A stretch of DNA of 64,000 bases from Rhodococcus opacus B4 (GTDB taxonomy: Bacteria > Actinomycetota > Actinomycetes > Mycobacteriales > Mycobacteriaceae): positions 4,092,001-4,156,000 of the forward strand of contig NC_012522.1 of assembly GCF_000010805.1 (NCBI RefSeq). The letters run 5' to 3'. How positions within the stretch are numbered: the first letter of the stretch is position 1; each line of letters starts with the position of its first letter. Positions 30,202-40,561 of this stretch are shown here, in pieces. Made by a program: the position numbers and the translations under genes. The notes under the pieces are model-generated. The model saw nothing but the letters and a program-made list of their open reading frames with translations, did no database searches and was not told where the DNA came from.

Positions 30202-31002
30202 GTGCCAGAACAGACGGAGACGACGGAGGCAGCCGCACTCTGGGAGCGGCGCGGAGGCATCGGCATCATCACGCTGAACCGCCCCAAAGCACTCAATGCG
30301 GTGAACGGCGCGTTGTCGACCGCCGTGGGCAATCTACTCGAGCTGGCCGAGAACGACCCCGACGTGCGGGTGGTCGTGGTGACCGGGTCCGGCCGCGGCT
30401 TCTGCGCCGGCGCCGACCTCAAGGCCCTCGCGACGGGCCAGAACATTGCTGCGGAGGGGCACCCCGAATGGGGCTTCGCCGGTTACGCCCAGCATTGGAT
30501 CAGCAAGCCGACCATCGCCGCGGTCAACGGCTTCGCCCTCGGCGGCGGCACCGAACTGGTGCTCGCGAGTGACCTCGCGGTCGTGGACGAGGAAGCGAAA
30601 CTCGGACTTCCCGAGGTCAAGCGCGGACTGTTCGCCGCGGCGGGCGGGGTGATCCGCCTGCAGCAGCAGATCCCGAAGAAGGTCGCGCTGGAGATCGCGC
30701 TGACCGGCGAGCCGATCACCGCAGCACAGGGCAAGGAACTGGGCCTCGTCAACCGGGTCGCCCCGGCAGGCACCGCCCTCGAGGTCGCGCTCGAACTCGC
30801 GGAGCAGATCGCCGCCAACGCGCCCCTGTCGGTACGCGAATCGAAGGCCATGATCCACCGCACCGCCACCGAACCCGACTGGGAAGACGGTGCATGGGCG
30901 GCGAACACCGCCGCGTTCAAGACCGTCTTCTCCAGCGCCGACGCCAAGGAAGGGCCGACGGCATTCGCCGAGAAGCGCGAACCGGTCTGGCAGGGCCGCT
31001 GA
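30202..31002 (+). CDS. enoyl-CoA hydratase (crotonase family)
   Basis: The 266-residue crotonase keeps both catalytic glutamates, Glu118 in GGGTELVLASD and Glu138 in GLPEVKRGL, spaced by 20 as in rat enoyl-CoA hydratase, and the oxyanion motif CAGADLKAL. It therefore should hydrate 2-enoyl-CoA to 3-hydroxyacyl-CoA. GTG at 30202 follows GGAGG at proper spacing. First gene of a rightward operon with thiolase, SDR, TetR, flavoprotein and acyl-CoA dehydrogenase. Confidence 0.88.
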   Translation: MPEQTETTEAAALWERRGGIGIITLNRPKALNAVNGALSTAVGNLLELAENDPDVRVVVVTGSGRGFCAGADLKALATGQNIAAEGHPEWGFAGYAQHWISKPTIAAVNGFALGGGTELVLASDLAVVDEEAKLGLPEVKRGLFAAAGGVIRLQQQIPKKVALEIALTGEPITAAQGKELGLVNRVAPAGTALEVALELAEQIAANAPLSVRESKAMIHRTATEPDWEDGAWAANTAAFKTVFSSADAKEGPTAFAEKREPVWQGR

Positions 31003-31048
31003 CCCGTGAGTACTTGTTAACCGCGGGCGGTCAACAAGTACTCACGGG
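31003..31048. repeat. near-perfect 22-bp inverted repeat (repeat family A, copy 1)
   Basis: Starting directly after the crotonase stop, the left arm 31003-31024 begins CCCGTGAGTACTTGTTAACC and pairs with 31027-31048 with one mismatch and a two-base centre. The first 24 bases match 23/24 with 55488-55511. It could act as a terminator or attenuator between crotonase and thiolase; the recurrence elsewhere suggests a dispersed element. Confidence 0.75.
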
Positions 31049-31078
31049 CGGGCTCGCACACAATCGAAAGGGAACATC

Positions 31079-32272
31079 ATGACCAACGCTGTCATCGTGG
31101 ACGTCGTCCGCCTCGCCTCCGGTAAGGGCAAACCCGGCGGTGCGCTGTCGGGTACGCACCCGGTGGAACTGCTCGCGCACGTGCTGCGCACCATCGTCGA
31201 CCGCAACGGCATCGACCCCGTGCTGGTCGACGACGTCATCGGCGGCTGCGTCGGCCAGGCCGGCGAGCAGGCCCTCAACATCACTCGGACGGCAGTGCTG
31301 TCGGCCGGCTTCCCGGATTCGGTTCCGGCCACCACCGTCGACCGCCAGTGCGGCTCGAGCCAGCAGGCGGCGCACTTCGCAGCCCAGGGCGTCATCGCCG
31401 GCGCCTACGACATCGTGATCGCCGCGGGCGTCGAGTCGATGTCGCGTGTTCCGATGGGTACCACCACCATCGGGCAGGACGCCTCCGGCCCGGGCATCGC
31501 CGCCCGCTACCCGGAAGGCCTCGTCAACCAGGGCATCTCCGCGGAACTGATCGCCGCGAAGTGGAAGTTCGACCGCGACACCCTCGATGCGTTCTCCGCG
31601 CAGTCGCACCAGCGTGCCGCCGACGCCCTGTCGAAGGGGCTGTTCGACAAGGAGATCATCCCGATCGACGTGACCAACGCCGCCGGTGAGACGGTCACGC
31701 ACACCGTCGACGAGACGGTGCGCGCCACGACCACCGCCGAGGGCCTGTCCGGTCTGAAGTCGTCGTTCTACTCCGAGAAGTACGCCGCCCGATTCCCCGA
31801 GGCGCAGTGGCACATCACCCCGGGCAACTCCTCGCCGCTGACCGACGGCGCGTCCGCCGCGCTGATCATGAGCGAGGAGATGGCGTCGAAGCGGGGCCTG
31901 ACCCCGCGCGCACGGTTCCACTCGTTCGCCGTCGCCGGTGACGATCCGGTCTTCATGCTCACCGCGCCGATCCCGGCGACGAAGAAGATCCTCGCGAAGT
32001 CGGGGCTGAGCATCGACGACATCGACGCCTACGAGGTCAACGAGGCGTTCGCGCCGGTGCCGCTGGCCTGGGCGCACGAGTTCGGGGCCGACCCGGCCAA
32101 GCTCAACCCGTGGGGCGGCGCGATCGCGCTGGGCCACGCGCTCGGATCCTCGGGCACCCGCCTGCTGAGCACCCTGGTCAACAACCTCGAGGCCACCGGC
32201 GGACGCTACGGCCTGCAGACGATGTGCGAGGGCGCGGGCATGGCCAACGCCACCATCATCGAACGGCTCTGA
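31079..32272 (+). CDS. acetyl-CoA C-acyltransferase (thiolase)
   Basis: The 397-residue thiolase has the acyl-accepting Cys91 in [10 protein letters not shown], the His353 region [14 protein letters not shown] and Cys383 in CEGAGM. The usual GHPLG is GHALG here. It cleaves 3-ketoacyl-CoA with CoA and most resembles degradative FadA-type thiolases. Together with the neighbouring hydratase, SDR and acyl-CoA dehydrogenase it completes a beta-oxidation cycle. ATG follows GGGAAC. Confidence 0.92.
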   Translation: MTNAVIVDVVRLASGKGKPGGALSGTHPVELLAHVLRTIVDRNGIDPVLVDDVIGGCVGQAGEQALNITRTAVLSAGFPDSVPATTVDRQCGSSQQAAHFAAQGVIAGAYDIVIAAGVESMSRVPMGTTTIGQDASGPGIAARYPEGLVNQGISAELIAAKWKFDRDTLDAFSAQSHQRAADALSKGLFDKEIIPIDVTNAAGETVTHTVDETVRATTTAEGLSGLKSSFYSEKYAARFPEAQWHITPGNSSPLTDGASAALIMSEEMASKRGLTPRARFHSFAVAGDDPVFMLTAPIPATKKILAKSGLSIDDIDAYEVNEAFAPVPLAWAHEFGADPAKLNPWGGAIALGHALGSSGTRLLSTLVNNLEATGGRYGLQTMCEGAGMANATIIERL

Positions 32273-32313
32273 CCTCCACTTTCCGAAAAAGACTGTCTCC
32301 GAAAGGTATACAC

Positions 32314-33075
32314 ATGATCGTCAACGACAGCGTCGCGCTCGTCACCGGTGGCGCCTCGGGCCTCGGCCTGGCCACCACCAAGGCCCTGCTCGCCGACGGC
32401 GCCAGCGTCGTCATCGTCGACCTGCCCTCCTCCAACGGTGAGACCGTCGCCAAGGAACTCGGCGACCGCGTCCGCTTCGCCGCGGGCGACGTCACCAGCG
32501 AGGCCGATGTCGCCGCCGCGCTCGACGTCGCGGAGTCGCTCGGACCGCTGCGGGTGGCCGTGAACTGCGCCGGCATCGGCAACGCCATCAAGACCGTCAG
32601 CAAGAACGGCGCGTTCCCGCTCGCCGACTTCACCAAGATCGTTACCGTCAACCTGATCGGCACGTTCAACGTGATCCGCCTTGCTGCCGAGCGGATCTCG
32701 AAGAACGAGCCGATCGACGGCGAGCGCGGCGTCATCATCAACACCGCCTCCGTCGCCGCGTACGAGGGCCAGATCGGCCAGGCCGCGTACTCCGCGTCCA
32801 AGGGCGGCGTCGTCGGCATGACCCTGCCGATCGCCCGCGACCTCGCCTCGCTGCTGATCCGCGTCAACACGATCGCTCCCGGCCTGTTCAAGACGCCGCT
32901 GCTCGGGTCCCTGCCGGAGGCTGCGCAGCAGTCCCTCGGTGGCCAGGTGCCGCACCCCTCGCGTCTCGGCGACCCGTCGGAGTACGGCGCCCTCGCCGCG
33001 CACATCGTGTCGAACCCGATGCTCAACGGTGAGACCATCCGTCTCGACGGCGCCATCCGCATGGCACCGCGCTGA
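32314..33075 (+). CDS. SDR family dehydrogenase, 3-hydroxyacyl-CoA dehydrogenase type II-like
   Basis: The 253-residue SDR has TGGASGLG near the N-terminus, [23 protein letters not shown] with Ser, Tyr and Lys of the active site, and the C-terminus [12 protein letters not shown], which recalls HSD10/3-hydroxyacyl-CoA dehydrogenase type II proteins. It probably oxidises 3-hydroxyacyl-CoA to 3-ketoacyl-CoA with NAD. The ATG at 32314 follows GAAAGG. Placed between thiolase and TetR. Confidence 0.87.
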   Translation: MIVNDSVALVTGGASGLGLATTKALLADGASVVIVDLPSSNGETVAKELGDRVRFAAGDVTSEADVAAALDVAESLGPLRVAVNCAGIGNAIKTVSKNGAFPLADFTKIVTVNLIGTFNVIRLAAERISKNEPIDGERGVIINTASVAAYEGQIGQAAYSASKGGVVGMTLPIARDLASLLIRVNTIAPGLFKTPLLGSLPEAAQQSLGGQVPHPSRLGDPSEYGALAAHIVSNPMLNGETIRLDGAIRMAPR

Positions 33076-33085
33076 TCGGCGACCT

Positions 33086-34736
<1,651 letters not shown>

Positions 34737-34757
34737 TCTGATCGTAGGAGAGAAGCC

Positions 34758-35909
34758 ATGCAGCGCACCATCTTCGAGAAGGATCACGAAGCGTACCGGG
34801 AGACGGTGCGCGAGTTCCTCGCCCGCGAGATCGAACCGAACTACGAACAGTGGGAGGCCGACCGGCTGATCGACCGCTCGGCGTGGCTGGCCGCCGGAAA
34901 GTCCGGGATCGTCGGACTCGCCGTACCGGAGGAGTTCGGCGGCTCAGGCGTCACCGACTATCGATTCCGATACGTCGTCGCCGAGGAGATCGCCCGCACC
35001 GCGACGACATCGTTCGGTTCGGGACTGTCCCTCCAGGACGACATTGCCATCCCGTACATCGCGAACCTCGGCACCGACGAGCAGAAGCAACGCTGGCTGC
35101 CCGGCATGGCGGCCGGTGAGTTGATCGGCGCGATCGCGATGACCGAGCCCGGCGCCGGCAGCGACCTGCAGGGTGTCAAGACGACCGCGGTCCGGGACGG
35201 CGACGAGTGGGTGATCAACGGGCAGAAGACGTTCATCACCAACGGTATCCACTCCGACCTCGTGATCGTCGTCGCCCGCACCGACGTGAACGCCGGCTCG
35301 AAGGGATTCTCACTCATCGTCGTCGAGCGCGGCACTCCCGGCTTCAGCCGCGGCCGCAAGCTCCACAAGGTCGGGCTCGCCGGTCAGGACACCGCCGAGT
35401 TGGGGTTCGAGGACGTCCGGGTGCCCGCCGCGAACCTGCTCGGCGCCGAGGGGCGCGGCTTCGTCCACCTCATGGAAAATCTTCCCCTCGAACGGATTTC
35501 GATCGCAGTCAACGCGATTGCCGCTGCGAAGGCAGCCTACGGGTGGACCCGGGACTACGTGTTCGATCGCAAGGCCTTCGGCAAGCCGATCGGGGATCTG
35601 CAGAACACTCGGTTCGCGCTGGCGGAGATGCTCACCGAGATCGAGGTCACCGAGTCGCACGTCGACCGTTGCGTCCTCGCGCTGAACGCGGACGAGTTGA
35701 CGGCAGTCGATGCGTCGAAGGCGAAGTGGTGGGCCAGCGAACTGCAGAAGCGCGTCGTCGACCGCTGCGTCCAACTGCACGGCGGTTACGGCTACATGAT
35801 GGAGTACCCCATCGGCCGCGCCTACGTCGACAGTCGCATCCAGACCATCTACGGCGGAACCACCGAGATCATGAAGGAGATCATCGGCCGGGACATCGCG
35901 GCCGGGTAG
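34758..35909 (+). CDS. acyl-CoA dehydrogenase
   Basis: The 383-residue FAD enzyme has AMTEPGAGSDLQG, KTFITNG, and HGGYGYMMEYPIGR. The usual YEGT is YGGT, so the catalytic base is not at that place; Glu245 in NLPLERISIA corresponds to the base of isovaleryl- and long-chain acyl-CoA dehydrogenases. This suggests branched or long acyl substrates. ATG at 34758 follows AGGAGAG. Last gene of the rightward operon. Confidence 0.92.
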   Translation: MQRTIFEKDHEAYRETVREFLAREIEPNYEQWEADRLIDRSAWLAAGKSGIVGLAVPEEFGGSGVTDYRFRYVVAEEIARTATTSFGSGLSLQDDIAIPYIANLGTDEQKQRWLPGMAAGELIGAIAMTEPGAGSDLQGVKTTAVRDGDEWVINGQKTFITNGIHSDLVIVVARTDVNAGSKGFSLIVVERGTPGFSRGRKLHKVGLAGQDTAELGFEDVRVPAANLLGAEGRGFVHLMENLPLERISIAVNAIAAAKAAYGWTRDYVFDRKAFGKPIGDLQNTRFALAEMLTEIEVTESHVDRCVLALNADELTAVDASKAKWWASELQKRVVDRCVQLHGGYGYMMEYPIGRAYVDSRIQTIYGGTTEIMKEIIGRDIAAG

Positions 35910-35920
35910 GCGGCTCCGCC

Positions 35921-35970
35921 GCCCGTGCGCCTTTTTGGTAGCTGGAACAACCAGAAAGGCGCACGGGCGC
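35921..35970. terminator. bidirectional terminator between convergent operons
   Basis: A 20-bp stem with one mismatch (CGCCCGTGCGCCTTTTTGGT, 35921-35940, with 35951-35970) and a ten-base loop lies between the convergent acyl-CoA dehydrogenase and flavoprotein genes. T-rich tracts occur inside the stem on each strand. Confidence 0.8.
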
Positions 35971-35977
35971 GAAGCGC

Positions 35978-36955
35978 CTACGCCAGTGACGCCTTCGCGT
36001 CGGCGTACTCACGGCTGAGGCGTTCGACGATCTCTGCGACCGGGACGACGGCGTCGACGGCGCCGATGCCCTGTCCGGCGCCCCAGATGTCGCGCCAGGG
36101 CTTGGCTTCCGACTTCACGGTGGTGTCGGTGTCCTCACCGACGCCGAAGTCCATGGCGGACGGGTCGGACACGGCGAGGTTGTTCGGGTCGAGTCCGGCC
36201 TTCTCGATGCTGCCGCGCAGGTAGTTGCCGTGCACCCCGGTGAACAGGTTGGAGTAGACGATGTCGGATGCGGTGGAGTCGACGATCATCTGCTTGTAGC
36301 CGGCGTCGGCGTTGGCTTCTTCGGTGGCGATGAACGCGGAGCCGATGTAGGCGAGGTCGGCGCCGGCGGCCCGTGCGGCGAGGACGGAGCGGCCGTGGGC
36401 GATGGAGCCCGACAGCAGGACCGGTCCGTCGAACCACTCGCGGATCTCCTGGATCAACGCGAACGGTGACAGGGTGCCGGCGTGCCCGCCCGCGCCTGCG
36501 GCGACGGCGATGAGTCCGTCGGCGCCCTTCTCGACTGCCTTCTTCGCGAACTTGTTGTTGATGACGTCGTGGAGGACGATGCCGCCGTAGCTGTGGACGG
36601 CGTCGTTGACGTCGGTGCGGGCGCCGAGGGAGGTGATCACGATGGGGACCTGGAATTCGACGATGGTCGCGAGGTCTTCGTCGAGACGGTCGTTGCTCTT
36701 GTGCACGATCAGGTTGACCGCGTAAGGGGCGGACGGGGTCTCGGGGTTGTTGGCGTCGTGTTTGGCGAGCTCTTCGGTGATGCGGGTGAGCCATTCGCGC
36801 AGGACCGGCTGCGGGCGGGCGTTGAGGGAGGGGAACGACCCGACGATGCCGGCGGTGGACTGGGCGATCACCAGGTCGGGTCCCGACACGATGAACATCG
36901 GCGACGCCACCACGGGCAGGCGGAGCCGGTCTTGCAGGATGGGGGGCAGGCTCAT
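35978..36955 (-). CDS. nitronate monooxygenase-family flavoprotein (second copy)
   Basis: The 325-residue protein starts at ATG 36955 after GAGGAGAAATT. It has VVASPMFIVSGPDLVIAQSTAGIVG, VAAGAGGHAGTLSP with the conserved His and VLLSGSIAHGRSVLAARAAGADLAYIGSAFIAT. It is only distantly similar to the protein at 33753 and belongs to a different subgroup. It is the third gene of a leftward operon after a crotonase and an NTF2-like protein. Confidence 0.85.
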   Translation of the reverse strand: MSLPPILQDRLRLPVVASPMFIVSGPDLVIAQSTAGIVGSFPSLNARPQPVLREWLTRITEELAKHDANNPETPSAPYAVNLIVHKSNDRLDEDLATIVEFQVPIVITSLGARTDVNDAVHSYGGIVLHDVINNKFAKKAVEKGADGLIAVAAGAGGHAGTLSPFALIQEIREWFDGPVLLSGSIAHGRSVLAARAAGADLAYIGSAFIATEEANADAGYKQMIVDSTASDIVYSNLFTGVHGNYLRGSIEKAGLDPNNLAVSDPSAMDFGVGEDTDTTVKSEAKPWRDIWGAGQGIGAVDAVVPVAEIVERLSREYADAKASLA

Positions 36956-36996
36956 GAATTTCTCCTCGATGCGGTATCGGATTGCGGTGCAGTGCT

Positions 36997-37401
36997 TTAT
37001 GACTGGGACAGCTGGGCGGCCATCAGCGGGATGAGCGCCTGCAGGCCCTTCACGGGCCGAACCATCACCTTGAACGACGTGATCTGGTCGCGGTCGTTCC
37101 AGTGGATCAGGTCGATGCCGTTGACGTGGATGCCGTCGAGTTCGGTGGCGAATTCCAGGACCGCCGAACGGTCGCCGTACCACTCCTCGACGTACCGGAA
37201 TCCGGTGCCGTCGAAGACGTTCAGGGCGGCGCCGAGGTAGGCCAGGACCTTCGGCTTCCCTTCCTGCGGCGTGAAGACCGCGGGGGAGGAGAACACGGCG
37301 TCATCGGCGACGAGCGCGTCGAGTGCCGCGAGGTCGCGGTGTTCGACGACGCGGTGCCAGGCTTCGACGACTGCGGGGCGCGCCGGCGTCGGGGCGGTCA
37401 T
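36997..37401 (-). CDS. NTF2-like / SnoaL-type fold protein
   Basis: The 134-residue protein has the cone-shaped NTF2 fold pattern: VVEAWHRVVEHRDLAALDALVADDAVFSSPA at the start and FRYVEEWYGDRSAVLEFATELDGIHVNGIDLIHWNDRDQITSFKVMVRP later. Related folds include limonene-epoxide hydrolase, ketosteroid isomerase and SnoaL cyclases. It overlaps the crotonase gene by four bases (ATGA). The reaction is unknown; an isomerase or lid function in the same pathway is possible. Confidence 0.75.
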   Translation of the reverse strand: MTAPTPARPAVVEAWHRVVEHRDLAALDALVADDAVFSSPAVFTPQEGKPKVLAYLGAALNVFDGTGFRYVEEWYGDRSAVLEFATELDGIHVNGIDLIHWNDRDQITSFKVMVRPVKGLQALIPLMAAQLSQS

Positions 37402-38255
37402 CCGCGGAACGCCGGGATCGGGAGGTCGTCGCCGAACAGGTCCGGGAGGTTGTCGCGCACGCTGTCGGGGAACACCGCGGGCCGCTTCTCCAGGAAAGCG
37501 GAGATGCCTTCGCGCGCGTCGGGCCCGATGCCCCGGATGTTGATGCCCCGGGTCTCGACGCGGTGCGCGATCATCGGGTGCTCGGCGCCGAGCGCCCGCC
37601 ACATCATCTGCCGGGACAGCGCCACGGAGACGGGGGCGGAGTGCTCGGTCAGGCTCCGGGCCAGCGCGTAGGCCTCGTCGAGCAGGGACTCGCGCGGGTA
37701 CAGCTTGTACACGAGGCCGGCGTCGAGAGCTTCCGCGGCGGGGAACACCCGGCCGGAGTACACCCAGTCGAGGGCGGTCTGGAGGGGGACGAGGCGAGGC
37801 AGGAACCACGTCGAGCAGGATTCGGGCACGATGCCGCGGCGGTTGAAGACGAATCCGATGCGGGCGTCGTCGGCGGCGAGGCGGAAGTCGGCGGCGAGGG
37901 TCATCGTGATGCCGACGCCCACGGCCGGTCCGTTGATGGCGGCGATGATCGGCTTGCGGGATTCGAACATGCGGAGCACCACGCGGCCGCCGCCGTCGCG
38001 TCGGGCGTCACCGGACTCGTCCTCGCCCTGCCACTGCCCGAACGTGTCGGCGCCCGCGGCCAGGTCCGCGCCCGCGCAGAACGCTCGTCCGGCTCCGGTG
38101 AGCACGATCGCCCGGACGCCATCGTCCGCGTCGAGCTGGTCGTATGCGGCGATCAGCTCGTTCTCCATCGTGGTGGTGAACGCGTTGAGCTGGTCGGGCC
38201 GGTTCAGGGTGATCGTCGCGATGCCGTCGGCGACGCCGAGTCCGATGTGATCCAT
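37398..38255 (-). CDS. enoyl-CoA hydratase/isomerase family protein
   Basis: The 285-residue crotonase has AGADLAAGAD and NGPAVGVGITMTLAAD. Both canonical hydratase glutamates are absent; GFVFNRRGIVPESCSTWF places Glu145 where PaaG-type enzymes have their catalytic Asp. An isomerase or atypical hydratase is likely. A 27-residue C-terminal tail (DNLPDLFGDDLPIPAFRG) exceeds the usual length. Divergent from TetR with a shared operator at 38273. Confidence 0.85.
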   Translation of the reverse strand: MDHIGLGVADGIATITLNRPDQLNAFTTTMENELIAAYDQLDADDGVRAIVLTGAGRAFCAGADLAAGADTFGQWQGEDESGDARRDGGGRVVLRMFESRKPIIAAINGPAVGVGITMTLAADFRLAADDARIGFVFNRRGIVPESCSTWFLPRLVPLQTALDWVYSGRVFPAAEALDAGLVYKLYPRESLLDEAYALARSLTEHSAPVSVALSRQMMWRALGAEHPMIAHRVETRGINIRGIGPDAREGISAFLEKRPAVFPDSVRDNLPDLFGDDLPIPAFRG

Positions 38256-38272
38256 CGCACCAGCATGACATC

Positions 38273-38291
38273 GCTACCGAACGATCGCTAG
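38273..38291. promoter_or_regulatory. candidate TetR operator
   Basis: GCTACCGAACGATCGCTAG lies 18 bases from the crotonase start and 75 from the TetR start. It shares 16/19 bases with 30096-30114, and the core GAACGATCG with two sites at 44756-44886. Confidence 0.55.
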
Positions 38292-38365
38292 AGCAGAATC
38301 TGTGACGGGACCCACTACGCTGGGAGTGGTCGTGTGATGGGTGGAGCGGGGACGGAGACCGAGGG

Positions 38366-38980
38366 ATGTGCGCTGCAAAGGTGGCCGCCGTGAGTACCGG
38401 GACCGGGCGGCAGGTGATCCTCGACTCTGCGGTCACGAACATGAACGAACGCGGCTATCACGGCACCTCCATGCGCGACATCGCGCGCGGCGCCGACATC
38501 ACCGTCGCGTCGATCTACCACCACTTCGCGTCGAAGCAGGAGATTCTGCAGGACATCATGGTGCGCGCACTCCACGACGCCATCGCGATGACCCGCGGCG
38601 CGCTGCTGCGTTCGGGCGGCGCCCCCGCCGACCAGTTGCAGGCGCTGGTGCGGGCGTGGGTCATGTTCCACACCACCCGGCAACGGGACGCGATGGTCGG
38701 CGCCACCGAGATCCGCAGCCTCGACGACGCCGGCCGTCGGCTTGTCGTCGCTCTCCGCGACGAGCAGGAACACCTGTTCCGCGACGTCATCGAGCGGGGT
38801 GTCGAGGAGGGCGACTTCGGGACGGAGTACCCGAGGGATGCCGTCCGGGGCATCATCAACATGGGCCAGTCGGTGTGCACGTGGTGGCACGCCGACGGAC
38901 CGATGACACCCGAGGAGCTCGCCGGGCGCTACGCCGACCTGGCCCTCGCGATGGTGAAACCGGTCGTCCGAGCACCATGA
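38366..38980 (+). CDS. TetR-family transcriptional regulator
   Basis: The 204-residue protein has the TetR DNA-binding domain at about residues 16-60 (NMNERGYHGTSMRDIARGADITVASIYHHFASKQEIL) and a helical ligand domain. An alternative GTG start 30 bases further in is equally possible. Divergent from the crotonase operon with a palindromic operator between them, it probably represses that operon, itself and possibly the other sites with the same core. It overlaps the BrkB-family gene by four bases. Confidence 0.87.
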   Translation: MCAAKVAAVSTGTGRQVILDSAVTNMNERGYHGTSMRDIARGADITVASIYHHFASKQEILQDIMVRALHDAIAMTRGALLRSGGAPADQLQALVRAWVMFHTTRQRDAMVGATEIRSLDDAGRRLVVALRDEQEHLFRDVIERGVEEGDFGTEYPRDAVRGIINMGQSVCTWWHADGPMTPEELAGRYADLALAMVKPVVRAP

Positions 38981-39978
38981 AGTTCGCCTGGCGTCTCGAC
39001 GCCCTCCAGCAGAGGTACCCGGCGATGGGATTCCCGATCGCCGTCACCTACAAGTTCCTCGACGATCAGGGCGTGTATCTCGCGGCGTTGATCGCGTATT
39101 ACGGGTTCATCTCGCTGTTTCCCCTGCTGCTTCTGCTGTCCACGGTGCTCGGGTTCGTGCTGTCCGGGCGCCCCGACCTGCAGCAGGACATCATCGACTC
39201 GGCGCTGAGCCAGTTCCCGGTGATCGGCGCCGACCTGGCCGACCCGCACCGGATCGGCGGCGGGGTGACGGGCCTGGTGATCGGGCTGGTCGGTGCCCTC
39301 TACGGCGGCCTCGGCGTCGCACTGGCCTGCCAGAACGCGATGAACACGGCGTGGTCGGTGCCCCGGAACATGCGGCCCGACCCGATCCGCGGCCGGTTGC
39401 GGGGACTGCTGTTGCTCGGCACGATCGGGCTCGCCGTCCTGGGAACGGCCGCGGTCGCCGCGGTCGGCGCGGCGACGCACCTGTCCGGATCGTTCAGCGT
39501 GCTCCTGATGCTCGCCGCGATCACGATCAATTCCGTGATCTTCGTCCTCGCGTTCCGGCTCGCCACCGCCCGGCCGCTGTCGGTCGCGGACGTCGCGCCG
39601 GGCGCCGTCGCGGCGGCCGTGCTGTGGCAGGTGCTGCAGTCGTTCGGCGCGTACTACGTGAGCAAGGTGGTGAGTACGGCGTCGGTGACGAACGGGGTGT
39701 TCGCCGTCGTGCTGGGACTGCTGGCCTTCCTCTTCCTCGCCGCCGCGGCGATCGTGGTGTGCGTGGAGATCAACGTCGTCCGCGTCGACAGACTGCACCC
39801 GCGGGCGCTGCTCGTGCCGTTCACCGACAGGGCCGAACTCGCGGACGGCGACAAGCGGACGTTCACCGACCAGGCGAAGGCGCAGCGCGCGGTCCCGCAC
39901 GAGGGAATCCACGTCACCTTCGACGAACTTTCTGGGACGATGGACGAGACCGCACCGACGTCGAAGGAGGAGCCGTGA
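38977..39978 (+). CDS. YihY/BrkB-family inner-membrane protein
   Basis: The 333-residue protein has about six membrane segments. The N-terminus has the family pattern GVYLAALIAYYGFISLFPLLLLLSTVLGF, and the C-terminus holds YVSKVVSTASVTNGVFAVVLGLLAFLFLAAAAIVVCVEIN followed by a soluble tail of about 55 residues. The family was once called ribonuclease BN in error; its function is uncertain. It is coupled by ATGA to TetR and by GTGA to the PH-domain gene. Confidence 0.88.
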   Translation: MKFAWRLDALQQRYPAMGFPIAVTYKFLDDQGVYLAALIAYYGFISLFPLLLLLSTVLGFVLSGRPDLQQDIIDSALSQFPVIGADLADPHRIGGGVTGLVIGLVGALYGGLGVALACQNAMNTAWSVPRNMRPDPIRGRLRGLLLLGTIGLAVLGTAAVAAVGAATHLSGSFSVLLMLAAITINSVIFVLAFRLATARPLSVADVAPGAVAAAVLWQVLQSFGAYYVSKVVSTASVTNGVFAVVLGLLAFLFLAAAAIVVCVEINVVRVDRLHPRALLVPFTDRAELADGDKRTFTDQAKAQRAVPHEGIHVTFDELSGTMDETAPTSKEEP

Positions 39979-40337
39979 CCGATCCGATCTTCGACAAGTC
40001 GGAACAGCTCAAGCAGGTCCAACAGGGGATTCTTCCCGGCGAGACGATCATCGCCGTGTACGACTGCATCGGCGCGGGCACCGGCTTTCTCGGGATCACG
40101 AATCTCCGCGTCGTCATCCAGGACAAGAGCTTCGTCGGGAAGCGCACCGCGATCACGTCCATTCCGTACAAGAACATCCGGTCGGTGTCGTTTCTCAGCA
40201 ACAAGTCGTGGGCCGGTCAGTTCTTCTCCTCCAGCAGCATCGCCGTCGACGTCGCCCAGACCACGTACGAGGCCGACTTCCGCGGCATGGACAAGGCCCA
40301 CCACGTCCACACGGTGATCCTCCAGCACATCACGTGA
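39975..40337 (+). CDS. bacterial PH-domain protein
   Basis: The 120-residue protein appears to be a single bacterial pleckstrin-homology-like domain: GETIIAVYDCIGAGTGFLGITNLRVVIQDKSFVGKRTAITSIPYKNIRSVSF is the usual beta-strand series with the NLRVV pattern, followed by a C-terminal helix. No membrane segment. GTG at 39975 overlaps the BrkB-family stop. Role unknown. Confidence 0.75.
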   Translation: MTDPIFDKSEQLKQVQQGILPGETIIAVYDCIGAGTGFLGITNLRVVIQDKSFVGKRTAITSIPYKNIRSVSFLSNKSWAGQFFSSSSIAVDVAQTTYEADFRGMDKAHHVHTVILQHIT

Positions 40338-40355
40338 CGTAGATCGCTCTGCTCC

Positions 40356-40386
40356 GGTGCGTCGCCCCACGTCACGGCGACGCACC
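40356..40386 (+). terminator. hairpin after the PH-domain gene
   Basis: A perfect 11-bp stem (GGTGCGTCGCC with GGCGACGCACC) and nine-base loop, 18 bases after the stop. No T run, as is common in high-GC actinobacteria. Confidence 0.65.
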
Positions 40387-40561
40387 GCCCTCGGGTGCCG
40401 GTGAGTGGAATCACGCCCGCCTCGATTGTTAATTCACTTGCGGCCTCGCCCATACTGGGACGAGCCGGTTTGCCACGATCTCGGCCCGGCATTTCCTCAG
40501 GTGAGCCCGACGACCCGTGCTCGCCGCCCCTACGATCAGCCCCGATGGGAGTCCTGCTGCC